Below, piece by piece: positions 39,261-48,174 of a DNA stretch of 63,993 nucleotides. Below the pieces are notes generated by a model, which saw nothing but the letters and a program-made list of their open reading frames with translations, did no database searches and was not told where the DNA came from. Positions within the stretch are counted from its first letter, which is position 1. Every line of letters begins with the position of its first letter. This DNA comes from Nitrosomonadales bacterium (GTDB lineage: Bacteria; Pseudomonadota; Gammaproteobacteria; Burkholderiales; Methylophilaceae), in the NCBI GenBank assembly GCA_024642775.1, contig JAHEAL010000003.1, positions 1 through 63,993 on the forward strand, written 5' to 3'. The translations under genes and the position numbers were made by a program.

Positions 39261-39290
39261 ATCATAGAGATTATCGATCTTAATGATCAA
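39261..39290 (-). promoter_or_regulatory. Candidate sigma-70 promoter of hemC-hemD
   Basis: Read on the minus strand, TTGATC (39290-39285) and TATGAT (39266-39261) are separated by 18 bases, 11 bases before the hemC start codon. Both hexamers are near consensus. Pattern call only; the predicted leader would be very short. Confidence 0.45.
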
Positions 39291-39311
39291 CAAAAAGGAT
39301 TGATATATACT

Positions 39312-40712
39312 ATGCCTATGAAAAAACAAATTAAAAAATGGTCGGGAAGATTTAATGAACCGGTAGATCAGCTCGTCCAAGATTATACGGCTTCTGTTAA
39401 TTTTGATAAGAGGCTAGCAGCTTATGATATTGAAGGGTCGCTTGCTCATTCTGAGATGCTTCAAAAACAAAAGATAATCTCTGTTTCAGATTTCAATAAG
39501 ATTAAAAAAGGTCTTTTGCAGATTAATGAATTAATTAAAGAAAATAAATTTGAATGGAAAATAGCGGATGAAGATGTTCATTTAAATATCGAGAAAAAAT
39601 TAACTGAGTTAATAGGCGATGCCGGCAAGAAATTGCATACGGGCAGATCCAGAAATGATCAAATTGCGACGGATTTAAGATTATATTTAAGAGACGCTAC
39701 CGATTCAATTGTCAAAAAAATTATCACTTTGCAAAAAAATTTACTTTCTTTTGCTAAGAAGAATATTGGGGTGAGTATGCCTGGACTTACCCATTTACAA
39801 ATTGCACAACCGATTAGTTTTGCTCATCATCTTCATGCTTATTTTGAAATGCTGGAGAGAGATAAAAAACGATTCATAGACGCCAGAAAAAGAATTAATC
39901 AACTTCCTCTTGGCGCTGCTGCTCTTGCTGGGACAACTTATCCAATTGATAGGAAATGGGTTGCTAAAAAATTAAAGTTTGAAGGGGTATGCAACAACTC
40001 ACTTGATGCGGTATCCGATAGAGATTTCGCAATAGAGTTTTGTTTTCATGCTTCATTATTGATGACGCACTTATCTAGATTTTCTGAAGAATTAATTATG
40101 TGGATGAGTCCATTTTTTAACTTTATTGAAATATCAGATAGATTTTGTACAGGATCAAGTATCATGCCACAGAAAAAAAACCCTGATGTTCCAGAGCTTG
40201 TGAGGGGAAAGGTGGGTAGGACAAATGGTAATTTGATGGCTCTACTTACTCTTATGAAGTCACAACCACTGGCCTACAACAAAGATAACCAAGAAGATAA
40301 AGAGCCAGTTTTTGATTCTGTGGATACGCTAGAAGCGACTTTAGTTATTTATGCAGATATGATAAAAAATATTAAAGTTAATAAAGAAAAAATGATGGCG
40401 GCTGCTGGAGATGGTTTTTCTACGGCAACTGATCTGGCTGATTATTTGGTAAAAAAAGGCATGCCTTTTAGGACTTCGCACGAGGTTGTGGCAGAGTTAG
40501 TTAATTTTGCCATAAAAAATAAGTTAGATCTTCATGAGATCACATTAGATACCTTTAAACATTACTCAAAATTAATTGATAAAGACATTTATGATGTCAT
40601 TACTGTTGAAGGATCGGTGCAAGCAAGAAATCACGTAGGAGGAACAAATACACAAACCGTAGCGAATGCCATCAAATTAGCTGAGCAAAGTTTAAGCAAA
40701 AAGGGGAGTTAA
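39312..40712 (+). CDS. argH: Argininosuccinate lyase
   Basis: Last step of arginine synthesis. The fumarase/aspartase superfamily signature [15 protein letters not shown] is present, with HTGRSRNDQ and [11 protein letters not shown] place the start at ATG 39312 ([14 protein letters not shown]); ATG 39318 is equally possible and a TTG at 39300 is less likely. Length 466. argC lies 12 kb away, so arginine genes are scattered. The 3' end overlaps the convergent neighbour by 21 bases. Confidence 0.96.
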   Translation: MPMKKQIKKWSGRFNEPVDQLVQDYTASVNFDKRLAAYDIEGSLAHSEMLQKQKIISVSDFNKIKKGLLQINELIKENKFEWKIADEDVHLNIEKKLTELIGDAGKKLHTGRSRNDQIATDLRLYLRDATDSIVKKIITLQKNLLSFAKKNIGVSMPGLTHLQIAQPISFAHHLHAYFEMLERDKKRFIDARKRINQLPLGAAALAGTTYPIDRKWVAKKLKFEGVCNNSLDAVSDRDFAIEFCFHASLLMTHLSRFSEELIMWMSPFFNFIEISDRFCTGSSIMPQKKNPDVPELVRGKVGRTNGNLMALLTLMKSQPLAYNKDNQEDKEPVFDSVDTLEATLVIYADMIKNIKVNKEKMMAAAGDGFSTATDLADYLVKKGMPFRTSHEVVAELVNFAIKNKLDLHEITLDTFKHYSKLIDKDIYDVITVEGSVQARNHVGGTNTQTVANAIKLAEQSLSKKGS

Positions 40713-41096
40713 GTCATAACCGGCTTTTTTAGTTTGTATAAGAATTTCATCTTTAGCTAATTCATCAATTTGAGATATTGCCCAAAGTTGACATGAGCGG
40801 GTTCCGGTGCGGCAATAGGCAAAAATTGGGTAATTATTTTTATTGGAGTAGATGGCTTTAAATTGATCTATATTTTCTTGGGTAAATTTCCCCGGGATAA
40901 TTGGTAGATCATTAAAAAAAAGTCCTATTGATATTGCCTGTTGCTCAATTTGTTTTGATGAGGGCTGGTCAGGAGACTCATTATCAGGACGGTTACAGAT
41001 GATGGTTTTAAAACCTGCTTCTTTAATCGCATATAAATCATCAAAAGTAATTTGTTCAGATACACAGAAGTTTTCATTAACTTTGTTAAAATTCAT
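40692..41096 (-). CDS. TIGR01244-type protein tyrosine phosphatase-like/sulphur transferase protein
   Basis: 134 residues of the DUF442 family found alone or fused to sulphide-detoxifying beta-lactamase-like enzymes. The phosphatase-like active loop AYCRTGTRS carries the cysteine and arginine of the CxxGxR pattern. [18 protein letters not shown] is the conserved early segment. The physiological substrate is unknown. Confidence 0.85.
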   Translation of the reverse strand: MNFNKVNENFCVSEQITFDDLYAIKEAGFKTIICNRPDNESPDQPSSKQIEQQAISIGLFFNDLPIIPGKFTQENIDQFKAIYSNKNNYPIFAYCRTGTRSCQLWAISQIDELAKDEILIQTKKAGYDLTPLFA

Positions 41097-41111
41097 TTTA
41101 TCCCCTTATGT

Positions 41112-42260
41112 TTAAATAAAAATTTGGAGCATGTCATTGAGAAATAGAGCCCCTTTTTTTGTTGGACTAATGACGTTTCCATCATCAATTAAAAGTCCTT
41201 TATTTACCGACAATTTAATTTTATCTTGAATTACCGAAAACTCTAACCCTGTTCTTTGAGTAAATAAAGCTTTTTCAAATCCCTGATTGAGTCGAAGAGC
41301 ATTCATCATAAATTCAAAGGGTAAATTATCCTGGCTTATGGATTCTTTATTTTGAAAAAATATTTTTTTATTGATGCTATCTACATAATTTTTTGGATTT
41401 TTTGTGTTGTGCGTTCGAATAATCGTTTCATTATCAAATGTAATTTTGGAATGTGCACCGGCACCCAGCCCCAAATAGTCACCAAAAAACCAATAATTTT
41501 GATTATGCAAAGATTTATAATTACTTTTAGCAAACGCCGAGGTTTCATAATGAATATACTTCTTTGATTGAAGAAGGCTGGTTATCATTTCATACATTTC
41601 AAAGGCTAGATCTTCAGATGGAAGTTTTGGTGGATTTTTATAAAATGTTGTTTGAGGCTCAATAGTCAGGTGATAAAAGCTGAGATGATTGGATTCAAAT
41701 TCAATTGCTTGTAGGAGCTCTTTTTCTAGGTTTTCCAATGATTGTCCGGGAAGGGCAAACATTAGATCTAAGTTATAGTTTGTGAAAAGCCTTTTTACAA
41801 CCTCTATAGCTTTAATCGCCTCTTCTGAGCTATGAATCCTTTCAAGTTTTTTTAAATGATTGTTGTTAAAGCTCTGAACTCCTAATGAGATTCTGTTTAC
41901 GCCGGCCAATTTGTAGTCTGAAAAATTGTTGACGTCTATTGTTCCTGGGTTGGCTTCCATAGTTATTTCAGGCATATGCTCTTGATTACATGACTGAATA
42001 CGATCAATAATTTTTTGAATCAATTTCGGAGAAACTAAGCTAGGTGTACCTCCCCCAAAAAATATTGATGAGATGTGTCGATGAGGAATTTCCTTTTCAT
42101 AGTAAGAAAACTCCTCCAAGATAGCGTTGATATAATTCTCTTCTAAATTTTGTACTTTATCTAAAGATGCTTCATGGGAATTAAAGTCACAATAAGGGCA
42201 CTTATGAATACACCAAGGGAGATGTATATAAACACCAAGATTTCTAGGTGGATTAAGCAT
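41112..42260 (-). CDS. hemW: Radical SAM protein HemW (haem chaperone, HemN-like)
   Basis: 382 residues. The radical SAM cluster motif CIHKCPYCDF (about 17-26) lies after GVYIHLPW, with FFGGGTPSL and EANPGTID following. HemW resembles coproporphyrinogen dehydrogenase but lacks the extra N-terminal segment and is thought to deliver haem to respiratory proteins. It overlaps the small gene upstream by one base. Confidence 0.93.
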   Translation of the reverse strand: MLNPPRNLGVYIHLPWCIHKCPYCDFNSHEASLDKVQNLEENYINAILEEFSYYEKEIPHRHISSIFFGGGTPSLVSPKLIQKIIDRIQSCNQEHMPEITMEANPGTIDVNNFSDYKLAGVNRISLGVQSFNNNHLKKLERIHSSEEAIKAIEVVKRLFTNYNLDLMFALPGQSLENLEKELLQAIEFESNHLSFYHLTIEPQTTFYKNPPKLPSEDLAFEMYEMITSLLQSKKYIHYETSAFAKSNYKSLHNQNYWFFGDYLGLGAGAHSKITFDNETIIRTHNTKNPKNYVDSINKKIFFQNKESISQDNLPFEFMMNALRLNQGFEKALFTQRTGLEFSVIQDKIKLSVNKGLLIDDGNVISPTKKGALFLNDMLQIFI

Positions 42261-42478
42261 TATGATTTTTTGTAAGGATTATTTAGCTTATGAATTATTT
42301 CCTCAAACACAGTTTTCATTTGTTCTTCAGATACTTCCATCAATAAGCCATCTTCAAAAGCATCTTGCATGAGCTGATTAATTTCATCAAAGTTCTCTTT
42401 CATAACTTTGATTTTTTCTGTACAAGAGACAATGCTTTTATCTTCTCGTTTCCATACTGGCCATTTATTCTTGCTCAT
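42260..42478 (-). CDS. Small conserved-looking protein of unknown function between rdgB and hemW
   Basis: 72 residues, acidic and helical, no membrane segment, opening MSKNKWPVWKREDKSIVSC. It sits in frame-overlapping contact with both neighbours (14 bases with rdgB, 1 base with hemW), so it is clearly part of the rph-rdgB-hemW chain. I do not recognise a family with confidence. Confidence 0.7.
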   Translation of the reverse strand: MSKNKWPVWKREDKSIVSCTEKIKVMKENFDEINQLMQDAFEDGLLMEVSEEQMKTVFEEIIHKLNNPYKKS

Positions 42479-43064
42479 ATTTAATTTTAAGCTTATGAAT
42501 TAATTGTTGCAATGCCTTACCACGATGACTTAATTTATTTTTTAATGTCGTATCAAGTTCTGCTGCTGTTTTTTCAGTTTTGATATCTTCAAAAATTGGA
42601 TCATACCCAAAGCCATTATTACCTCTTGGTGATTTGGTAATTCTTCCTTTCCATATGCCTTCACAAATTAGGGGTTGCGGGTCTAAATGTGAAGAGATAA
42701 AGACTATAGAAGAATAATAATAAGCATTTCTATCAACAACTCCATCAAGACTTTGAAGCAGTAAATTTAAGTTGTCTATGTCAGATGCATTATCTCCAGC
42801 ATATCTTGCTGATCGAACTCCTGGGAGCAGGTTCAATGAATCAACACAAATTCCAGAGTCATCAGCAATTGCTGGGAGATTTGTGTGCAATGAAGCATGG
42901 CGTGCTTTAGCAAGTGCATTTTCAATGAAGGTGTCATAAGGCTCATCTGCCTCACTTATATTGAAATTAGACTGAGGAATAATTTCAAAATTTGTGCCCA
43001 TCAATAGGGTTTGTAACTCCCCAATTTTTTTTGGATTGCTTGATGCCAAAACAATTTTTATCAT
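42465..43064 (-). CDS. rdgB: XTP/dITP pyrophosphatase (RdgB/HAM1)
   Basis: Removes non-canonical purine nucleoside triphosphates. LASSNPKKIGEL (start), ADDSGICVDSL, GVRSARYAG, NNGFGYDPIF and SHRGKAL are all family motifs. ATG 43064 gives the canonical MIKIVLASSNP; an upstream in-frame start at 43085 lies in rph. Length 199 is normal. It starts one base after the rph stop. Confidence 0.96.
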   Translation of the reverse strand: MIKIVLASSNPKKIGELQTLLMGTNFEIIPQSNFNISEADEPYDTFIENALAKARHASLHTNLPAIADDSGICVDSLNLLPGVRSARYAGDNASDIDNLNLLLQSLDGVVDRNAYYYSSIVFISSHLDPQPLICEGIWKGRITKSPRGNNGFGYDPIFEDIKTEKTAAELDTTLKNKLSHRGKALQQLIHKLKIKYEQE

Positions 43065-43065
43065 A

Positions 43066-43770
43066 TTATTTTTTTGCAATCTCAAATATTAAATTTATAG
43101 CTTTCTGACTGGCGTCTAAAATACTATTTAATTCTGTCAGACTAAACGCTACTCCCTCAGCAGTACCTTGAATTTCAATAAATTTGTTATCCTGGTTCAT
43201 TACTATATTCATATCCGTTTCGCAATTGCTGTCCTCATCGTAATCAAGATCTACTAAAACCTGATCACCTACAACTCCTGCTGAAATAGCAGCGACTTTA
43301 CTAATAATTGGTGACTCAGTAATCAACCCTTTTTTAATCATGAATTGGATGGCATCTTCAACGGCGCATGCTGCACCAGTAATAGATGCAGTTCGAGTAC
43401 CCCCATCCGCTTGAATGACATCACAGTCAATATGAATTGTATTTTCTCCTAATTTTTTTAGATCAACCATGGCACGGAGACTTCTACCTATTAATCTTTG
43501 GATCTCTTGTGTTCGACCGGTTTGTTTTCCTCTGGCTGACTCTCGTTGCATCCTAGAAGATGTTGATCTGGGAAGCATTCCGTATTCGGCTGTGAGCCAC
43601 CCCTGATTTTTTCCTTTTAAAAAAGAGGGTACGCCTTCAACGACGCTTGCTGTGCATAACACGTGCGTTTGCCCACATTTAATTAGAACAGAACCCTCTG
43701 CATGGCAAGTGAAGTTTCTGATTATTTCTATTTTACGTAGCTCATGGTTTTGTCGATTGCTATTTCTCAT
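43066..43770 (-). CDS. rph: Ribonuclease PH
   Basis: Phosphorolytic 3' exonuclease trimming tRNA ends. Motifs [24 protein letters not shown]-like [20 protein letters not shown], and [20 protein letters not shown] (split). Length 234 is standard. The gene pair rph-rdgB is a common proteobacterial arrangement, and divergent yicC starts 87 bases away. Confidence 0.97.
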   Translation of the reverse strand: MRNSNRQNHELRKIEIIRNFTCHAEGSVLIKCGQTHVLCTASVVEGVPSFLKGKNQGWLTAEYGMLPRSTSSRMQRESARGKQTGRTQEIQRLIGRSLRAMVDLKKLGENTIHIDCDVIQADGGTRTASITGAACAVEDAIQFMIKKGLITESPIISKVAAISAGVVGDQVLVDLDYDEDSNCETDMNIVMNQDNKFIEIQGTAEGVAFSLTELNSILDASQKAINLIFEIAKK

Positions 43771-43857
43771 TTAGATACCTAAAGTTTTTTAAATTACTTA
43801 AGATTATAAAGAATAAAGCAGATAAAATAATGTTTTCAAACAAGAAAGAAGCACTGA

Positions 43858-44718
43858 ATGACAAAAAGCATGACGGGTTTTTATAACGGTTCAATGAAGA
43901 TTGACAAAATAAATAATATTTCTGTTGAGATGCGCTCCGTAAATAATCGATATTTTGATTTTAATTTAAGGATTGATGATGACCTTAAATATCTTGAAAC
44001 TAAAATAAAAACATTAGTCGGTGTTGTTGTTAAAAGAGGTAAGGTCGACCTAAGAGTTTCAAGAGTTACGGATATTAATAATGAAAAAAAATTAACAGAT
44101 GAACAAATATTGACTGCTGTAAAAGATATGAAAAGAATATCTAGTTTATCAAAGCAGGAATTTAAAGCTTCATCAATGGAGATTATCAATTTTATCAATT
44201 ATTATCAGGGTAGTGAAAAGCAAAAGATCAATGAAAAAAAACTTATGGATTTTTTATCAGATGCATTAGAAAATTTTAACAAAGATCGAAAAAGAGAGGG
44301 GTCTGTTTTAGGAAAAATTCTTTTAAAAAATGCAAAAGAAATTTCAAAAAAAACCAAACAAATAAAATCTTATTTTTCTTCTGATGCAAAGCAATATCAA
44401 AAAAAATTAATGGAAAAGCTAGAAGGTCTTAATGTTGAAGTTACGGATCAAAGATTGCAACAAGAGGTAATCTTTTTTTTGCAGAAGTCCGATATTCAGG
44501 AGGAAATTGATCGTTTGTTTTCCCATCTGATAGAAATCGAAAATCTTCTTAGATCAAATGAAGCTGTCGGTAAAAAATTAGATTTTATGATGCAAGAGCT
44601 CAATAGAGAAGCTAATACATTGGCATCTAAGTCAATATCTAATAGAATTTCATCGGAAGCAATTGATATAAAAGTATTAATCGAACAAATGCGTGAACAA
44701 ATCCAAAATATTGAATAA
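43858..44718 (+). CDS. yicC: YicC/YloC family endoribonuclease
   Basis: 286 residues. The N-terminal MTKSMTGF and SVNNRYFD segments and the C-terminal DRLFSHLIEIENLL and GKKLDFMMQELNREANTL segments define the family, whose E. coli member cleaves RNA and affects sRNA turnover. Divergent rph and downstream gmk give the usual rph-yicC-gmk-rpoZ-spoT neighbourhood. It abuts gmk with no gap. Confidence 0.94.
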   Translation: MTKSMTGFYNGSMKIDKINNISVEMRSVNNRYFDFNLRIDDDLKYLETKIKTLVGVVVKRGKVDLRVSRVTDINNEKKLTDEQILTAVKDMKRISSLSKQEFKASSMEIINFINYYQGSEKQKINEKKLMDFLSDALENFNKDRKREGSVLGKILLKNAKEISKKTKQIKSYFSSDAKQYQKKLMEKLEGLNVEVTDQRLQQEVIFFLQKSDIQEEIDRLFSHLIEIENLLRSNEAVGKKLDFMMQELNREANTLASKSISNRISSEAIDIKVLIEQMREQIQNIE

Positions 44719-45279
44719 ATGAAAAATAATAAATTGGCAAAGTTATATATTATTAGTGCTGCTTCTGGCGCAGGCAAAACAACGATTGTAAAAGAGTTAC
44801 TAGATAAAATATCGACTTTGAGAGTTTCCGTATCTCATACTACTAGACCTCCCAGGCCTCTTGAGAAAAATGGAAAGGATTACCACTTTGTCTCCATTGA
44901 AGAATTTGAAGGTATGATCGAAGATGGTTTATTTTTGGAGTATGCCGTTTGTCATGGAAATTTCTACGGCACCTCAAAAGACTCGGTTTTGAGTTTATTG
45001 GAAAATGGAAAAGATGTAATTCTAGAAATTGATTGGCAAGGTGCGCAAAGTATTAAAAAATTATTTCCTGAGGCTAAAAGCATCTTTATAATGCCGCCAT
45101 CTTTGGAGACACTCAGGGAAAGATTAATTCAAAGAAATCAGGATAGTATTGAAGTTATAGACAGCAGAATGAATGCCGCTGAGGAAGAAATGTCGCATGC
45201 TTCTGAATTCGATTATGTTACAATAAATAATAATCTCGACGAGACAGTCGGACAATTATTACAAATTATAAATCATTAA
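44719..45279 (+). CDS. gmk: Guanylate kinase
   Basis: GMP + ATP to GDP + ADP. The P-loop ASGAGKTTIVKELL opens the protein; SVSHTTRPPRPLEKNGKDYHF is the GMP-binding region, and LEIDWQGAQSIK follows. Length 186 is slightly under 200 because the C-terminus is short. Directly upstream of rpoZ and the (p)ppGpp enzyme, a classic arrangement joining guanine nucleotide supply with alarmone control. Confidence 0.97.
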   Translation: MKNNKLAKLYIISAASGAGKTTIVKELLDKISTLRVSVSHTTRPPRPLEKNGKDYHFVSIEEFEGMIEDGLFLEYAVCHGNFYGTSKDSVLSLLENGKDVILEIDWQGAQSIKKLFPEAKSIFIMPPSLETLRERLIQRNQDSIEVIDSRMNAAEEEMSHASEFDYVTINNNLDETVGQLLQIINH

Positions 45280-45294
45280 AATATCGAGGAAGTT

Positions 45295-45555
45295 ATGGCA
45301 CGAATTACAGTAGATGATTGCTTAGCAGTAATACCTAATAGATTCCAATTGACTCTTATTGCATCAATCAGAGCACGTCAGCTTGCAAATGGTGCGGAAT
45401 CAACAATTAAAAATGCAAATAATGATAAACCTTCTGTTTTAGCGCTTCGTGAAATCGCTGCAGGACTGATTGGGTTAGAATTACTTGGCGGTAATAGCCC
45501 TGAAAGCGCAGCTACAATTAATGAAACAGAACAAAATGAGGAACAACCTCAATAA
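45295..45555 (+). CDS. rpoZ: RNA polymerase omega subunit
   Basis: 86 residues. [10 protein letters not shown] and [16 protein letters not shown] are the conserved omega signature, and [16 protein letters not shown] follows. Omega aids assembly of the beta' subunit and forms part of a ppGpp site on RNA polymerase in proteobacteria. Located between gmk and spoT as usual. Confidence 0.97.
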   Translation: MARITVDDCLAVIPNRFQLTLIASIRARQLANGAESTIKNANNDKPSVLALREIAAGLIGLELLGGNSPESAATINETEQNEEQPQ

Positions 45556-45578
45556 ATTTTAAAACATGAGGCTACTCG

Positions 45579-47783
45579 TTGAATAAGCCAAAGTTAAAAA
45601 ATAAACCTGAGGCTGAGAATTCAGAATCAGGTTTTCTTCTTCCTGCCGATAGTCCTAAATCTAAATTAGGATGCCTAGTTTCTGCATATTTAAAAAAATC
45701 TGAGATTGATTCAATCAATGAGGCCTATCGTTATTCAGAGAATTGTCATAAGCATCAAAAACGCAAAAGCGGAGAACCGTATATAACTCATCCAGTATCT
45801 GTAGCATGTATTGCTGCAGAGCTTCATTTGGATGCTCCATCGATAATGGCAGCATTATTGCATGATGTGGTTGAAGATACAGAGGCTACCTTGCAAGATA
45901 TTGAGGACCGATTTGGAAAACAGGTTTCTAAGTTAGTTGATGGACTATCAAAACTGGATAAATTAAGTTTTTCGGATGTAGTGGAAGCTCAGGCTGAAAA
46001 CTTTAGAAAAATGTTGTTAGCTATGTCTTCCGATATCAGGGTAATGTTAATTAAATTATGTGATCGAACGCACAATATGCAGACACTTCATCATTTGCAT
46101 GAAGAGAAAAGGAAGAGAATTTCACAAGAGACGCTGGATATTTATGCGCCGATTGCTAATAGACTTGGCTTAAACAATATATATCAGGAACTGGATAATC
46201 TTAGCTTTAAATATATTCATCCATTAAGACACCAAACAATTACCAAAGCCATAACGTCTACAAGAGGAAACCGAAAAGAGGTTGTGGAAAAAATTTTAGT
46301 CGACATAACAGAAAAGTTAAAAAAAGAAAAACTTAAAGCCAGTATTTATGGGAGAGAGAAGCAGCCGGCCAGTATTCATAAAAAAATGTTAGAAAAAAGT
46401 TTAGGGTTTTCTGATATTTCCGATATCTATGCTTTTAGAATTATTGTTGATGATGTAAAAAATTGCTATATTGCTTTAGGAGCTCTTCATTCATTATTTA
46501 AGCCAATTCCAGGAAAATTTAAGGATTACATAGCAATTCCAAAAGCTAATGGGTATCAGTCACTCCATACGACTTTATTTGGACCTTTTGGAATGCCATT
46601 AGAAATTCAGATACGAACAATAATGATGAATAATCTTGCTGAAGCTGGCGTAGCTGCTCATTGGATGTACAAAACAAAAGAAAACCAAGTATCCAGATTG
46701 CAACAAGATACCAACCAGTGGTTAAAAAGACTATTAGAAATTCAATCAGATAGCGCGGATTCATTAGAGTTTCTAGAACATCTTAAAGTGGATCTTTTCC
46801 CGGATGAAGTATATGTATTTTCTCCAAAAGGAAAAATCTTTGTTTTACCTAAAGGTTCATCAGCTGTTGATTTCGCTTATGCGGTTCATTCGGATGTCGG
46901 AAATAGTTGCTTATCATGCAAAATAAATAATGAATTAGTACCCTTAAGAACAAAAGTGAAAACAGGGGACCATATTGAGATAATAACCGGTCCATTGGCT
47001 AAACCAAATCCAGCATGGTTGAATTTTGTTATTACTGGAAAAGCAAGGTCGCAGATAAGAGCATTCATGAAAAATGCTGAGTCTACGGATCTAGTAATAT
47101 TGGGATACAGTATATTAAACAAAGCATTAAAAGCATTTCACATTGAGCCTGATAGCATAAAAAAAAGGCATTGGGAAAAACTTTTACATGATTACCACTT
47201 AAAAAATAAAGACGATATTTTGATTGATATTGCTTTAGGCAGAAGAGTAAATATTATGGTTGCCCATCAACTATCTACAATTGTTAGTGGGCAGACAAGC
47301 CTTGGAAGACAAGAAAAGTTTCTTGATGTCATATCAATTAAGGGGTCTGAGGGAATGGCTTTAGATTTAGCAGATTGCTGCTATCCAATTCCAGGAGATC
47401 CAATTCTCGGGTATATAGATAAAGATAAAGGTCTTATTATTCACACGCATGATTGCAATGAAATTAAGAAGATTAAGGTTGACCCTGAAAAATGGGTGGA
47501 TGTGGAATGGGAGCCAAATCCCGATCGAATATTTAAAGTTAAGATGGATATTTTAGTCACCAACGAAAGAGGTGTGCTAGCAAAAATTGCCGCTGTGATT
47601 GCTGATTTAGAATCAAATATTGATAACCTTATCACTGAAGAGGGTGATGGAAGTAACTTTACAACGATTAGATTTTTGATAGAGGTAAGAAACAGAATAC
47701 ATTTAGCTGATATTATTAGGCAGCTTAGAAAAATTGAACAAGTCAGTCGTATTACAAGAACTAAAATGGGATCAATTAAATAG
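45579..47783 (+). CDS. spoT: Bifunctional (p)ppGpp synthetase/hydrolase, Rel/SpoT type
   Basis: 734 residues. The hydrolase domain has the intact metal motif LLHDVVEDTE. The synthetase domain has GREKQPASIHKKM, KFKDYIAIPKANGYQSLHTT and EIQIRT; KFKD corresponds to the RxKD of bifunctional enzymes with Arg changed to Lys. A TGS domain (DEVYVFSPKGKIF) and C-terminal ACT domain (LVTNERGVLAKIAAVIADLE) follow. The start is TTG 45579, preceded by GAGG; no in-frame ATG fits. The out-of-frame ATG at 45566 encodes a six-residue peptide overlapping the start. Confidence 0.95.
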   Translation: MNKPKLKNKPEAENSESGFLLPADSPKSKLGCLVSAYLKKSEIDSINEAYRYSENCHKHQKRKSGEPYITHPVSVACIAAELHLDAPSIMAALLHDVVEDTEATLQDIEDRFGKQVSKLVDGLSKLDKLSFSDVVEAQAENFRKMLLAMSSDIRVMLIKLCDRTHNMQTLHHLHEEKRKRISQETLDIYAPIANRLGLNNIYQELDNLSFKYIHPLRHQTITKAITSTRGNRKEVVEKILVDITEKLKKEKLKASIYGREKQPASIHKKMLEKSLGFSDISDIYAFRIIVDDVKNCYIALGALHSLFKPIPGKFKDYIAIPKANGYQSLHTTLFGPFGMPLEIQIRTIMMNNLAEAGVAAHWMYKTKENQVSRLQQDTNQWLKRLLEIQSDSADSLEFLEHLKVDLFPDEVYVFSPKGKIFVLPKGSSAVDFAYAVHSDVGNSCLSCKINNELVPLRTKVKTGDHIEIITGPLAKPNPAWLNFVITGKARSQIRAFMKNAESTDLVILGYSILNKALKAFHIEPDSIKKRHWEKLLHDYHLKNKDDILIDIALGRRVNIMVAHQLSTIVSGQTSLGRQEKFLDVISIKGSEGMALDLADCCYPIPGDPILGYIDKDKGLIIHTHDCNEIKKIKVDPEKWVDVEWEPNPDRIFKVKMDILVTNERGVLAKIAAVIADLESNIDNLITEEGDGSNFTTIRFLIEVRNRIHLADIIRQLRKIEQVSRITRTKMGSIK

Positions 47784-47790
47784 GATAATT

Positions 47791-48171
47791 ATGAGTAAAG
47801 AAATAATAAGTACAAAAAATGCACCACAGGCAATTGGAACATATTCACAAGCGATTAGAAAAAATAATATGGTGTTCTTGTCCGGCCAAATTGGCTTGGA
47901 CCCGAAAACTATGCAAATGGTAGATGGTATAGAGCAACAAATCCATCAGGTTTTTAAGAACTTATTAGAGGTAATTAGTTCAGCAGGTGGAAGTAAGGAA
48001 GATATAGTAAAACTTAATATTTATCTTACTAATCTTGATAATTTTTCGTTAGTAAATTCAATTATGGAGGAATATTTTAGTTCTCCATATCCTGCAAGAG
48101 CGGCAGTAGGTGTTTTATCACTCCCTAAAGGAGCACTGATAGAGGCTGATGGTTTTTTAGTTCTTGATTAA
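47791..48171 (+). CDS. ridA: RidA family reactive intermediate/imine deaminase
   Basis: 126 residues from ATG 47791. Hydrolyses reactive enamines/imines formed by PLP enzymes such as threonine dehydratase. NAPQAIGTYSQAI (early), VFLSGQIGLDP, and YPARAAVGVLSLPKGALIE with the key arginine are present. It follows spoT by 7 bases and precedes recG by 3, a common betaproteobacterial order. Confidence 0.95.
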   Translation: MSKEIISTKNAPQAIGTYSQAIRKNNMVFLSGQIGLDPKTMQMVDGIEQQIHQVFKNLLEVISSAGGSKEDIVKLNIYLTNLDNFSLVNSIMEEYFSSPYPARAAVGVLSLPKGALIEADGFLVLD

Positions 48172-48174
48172 CTA

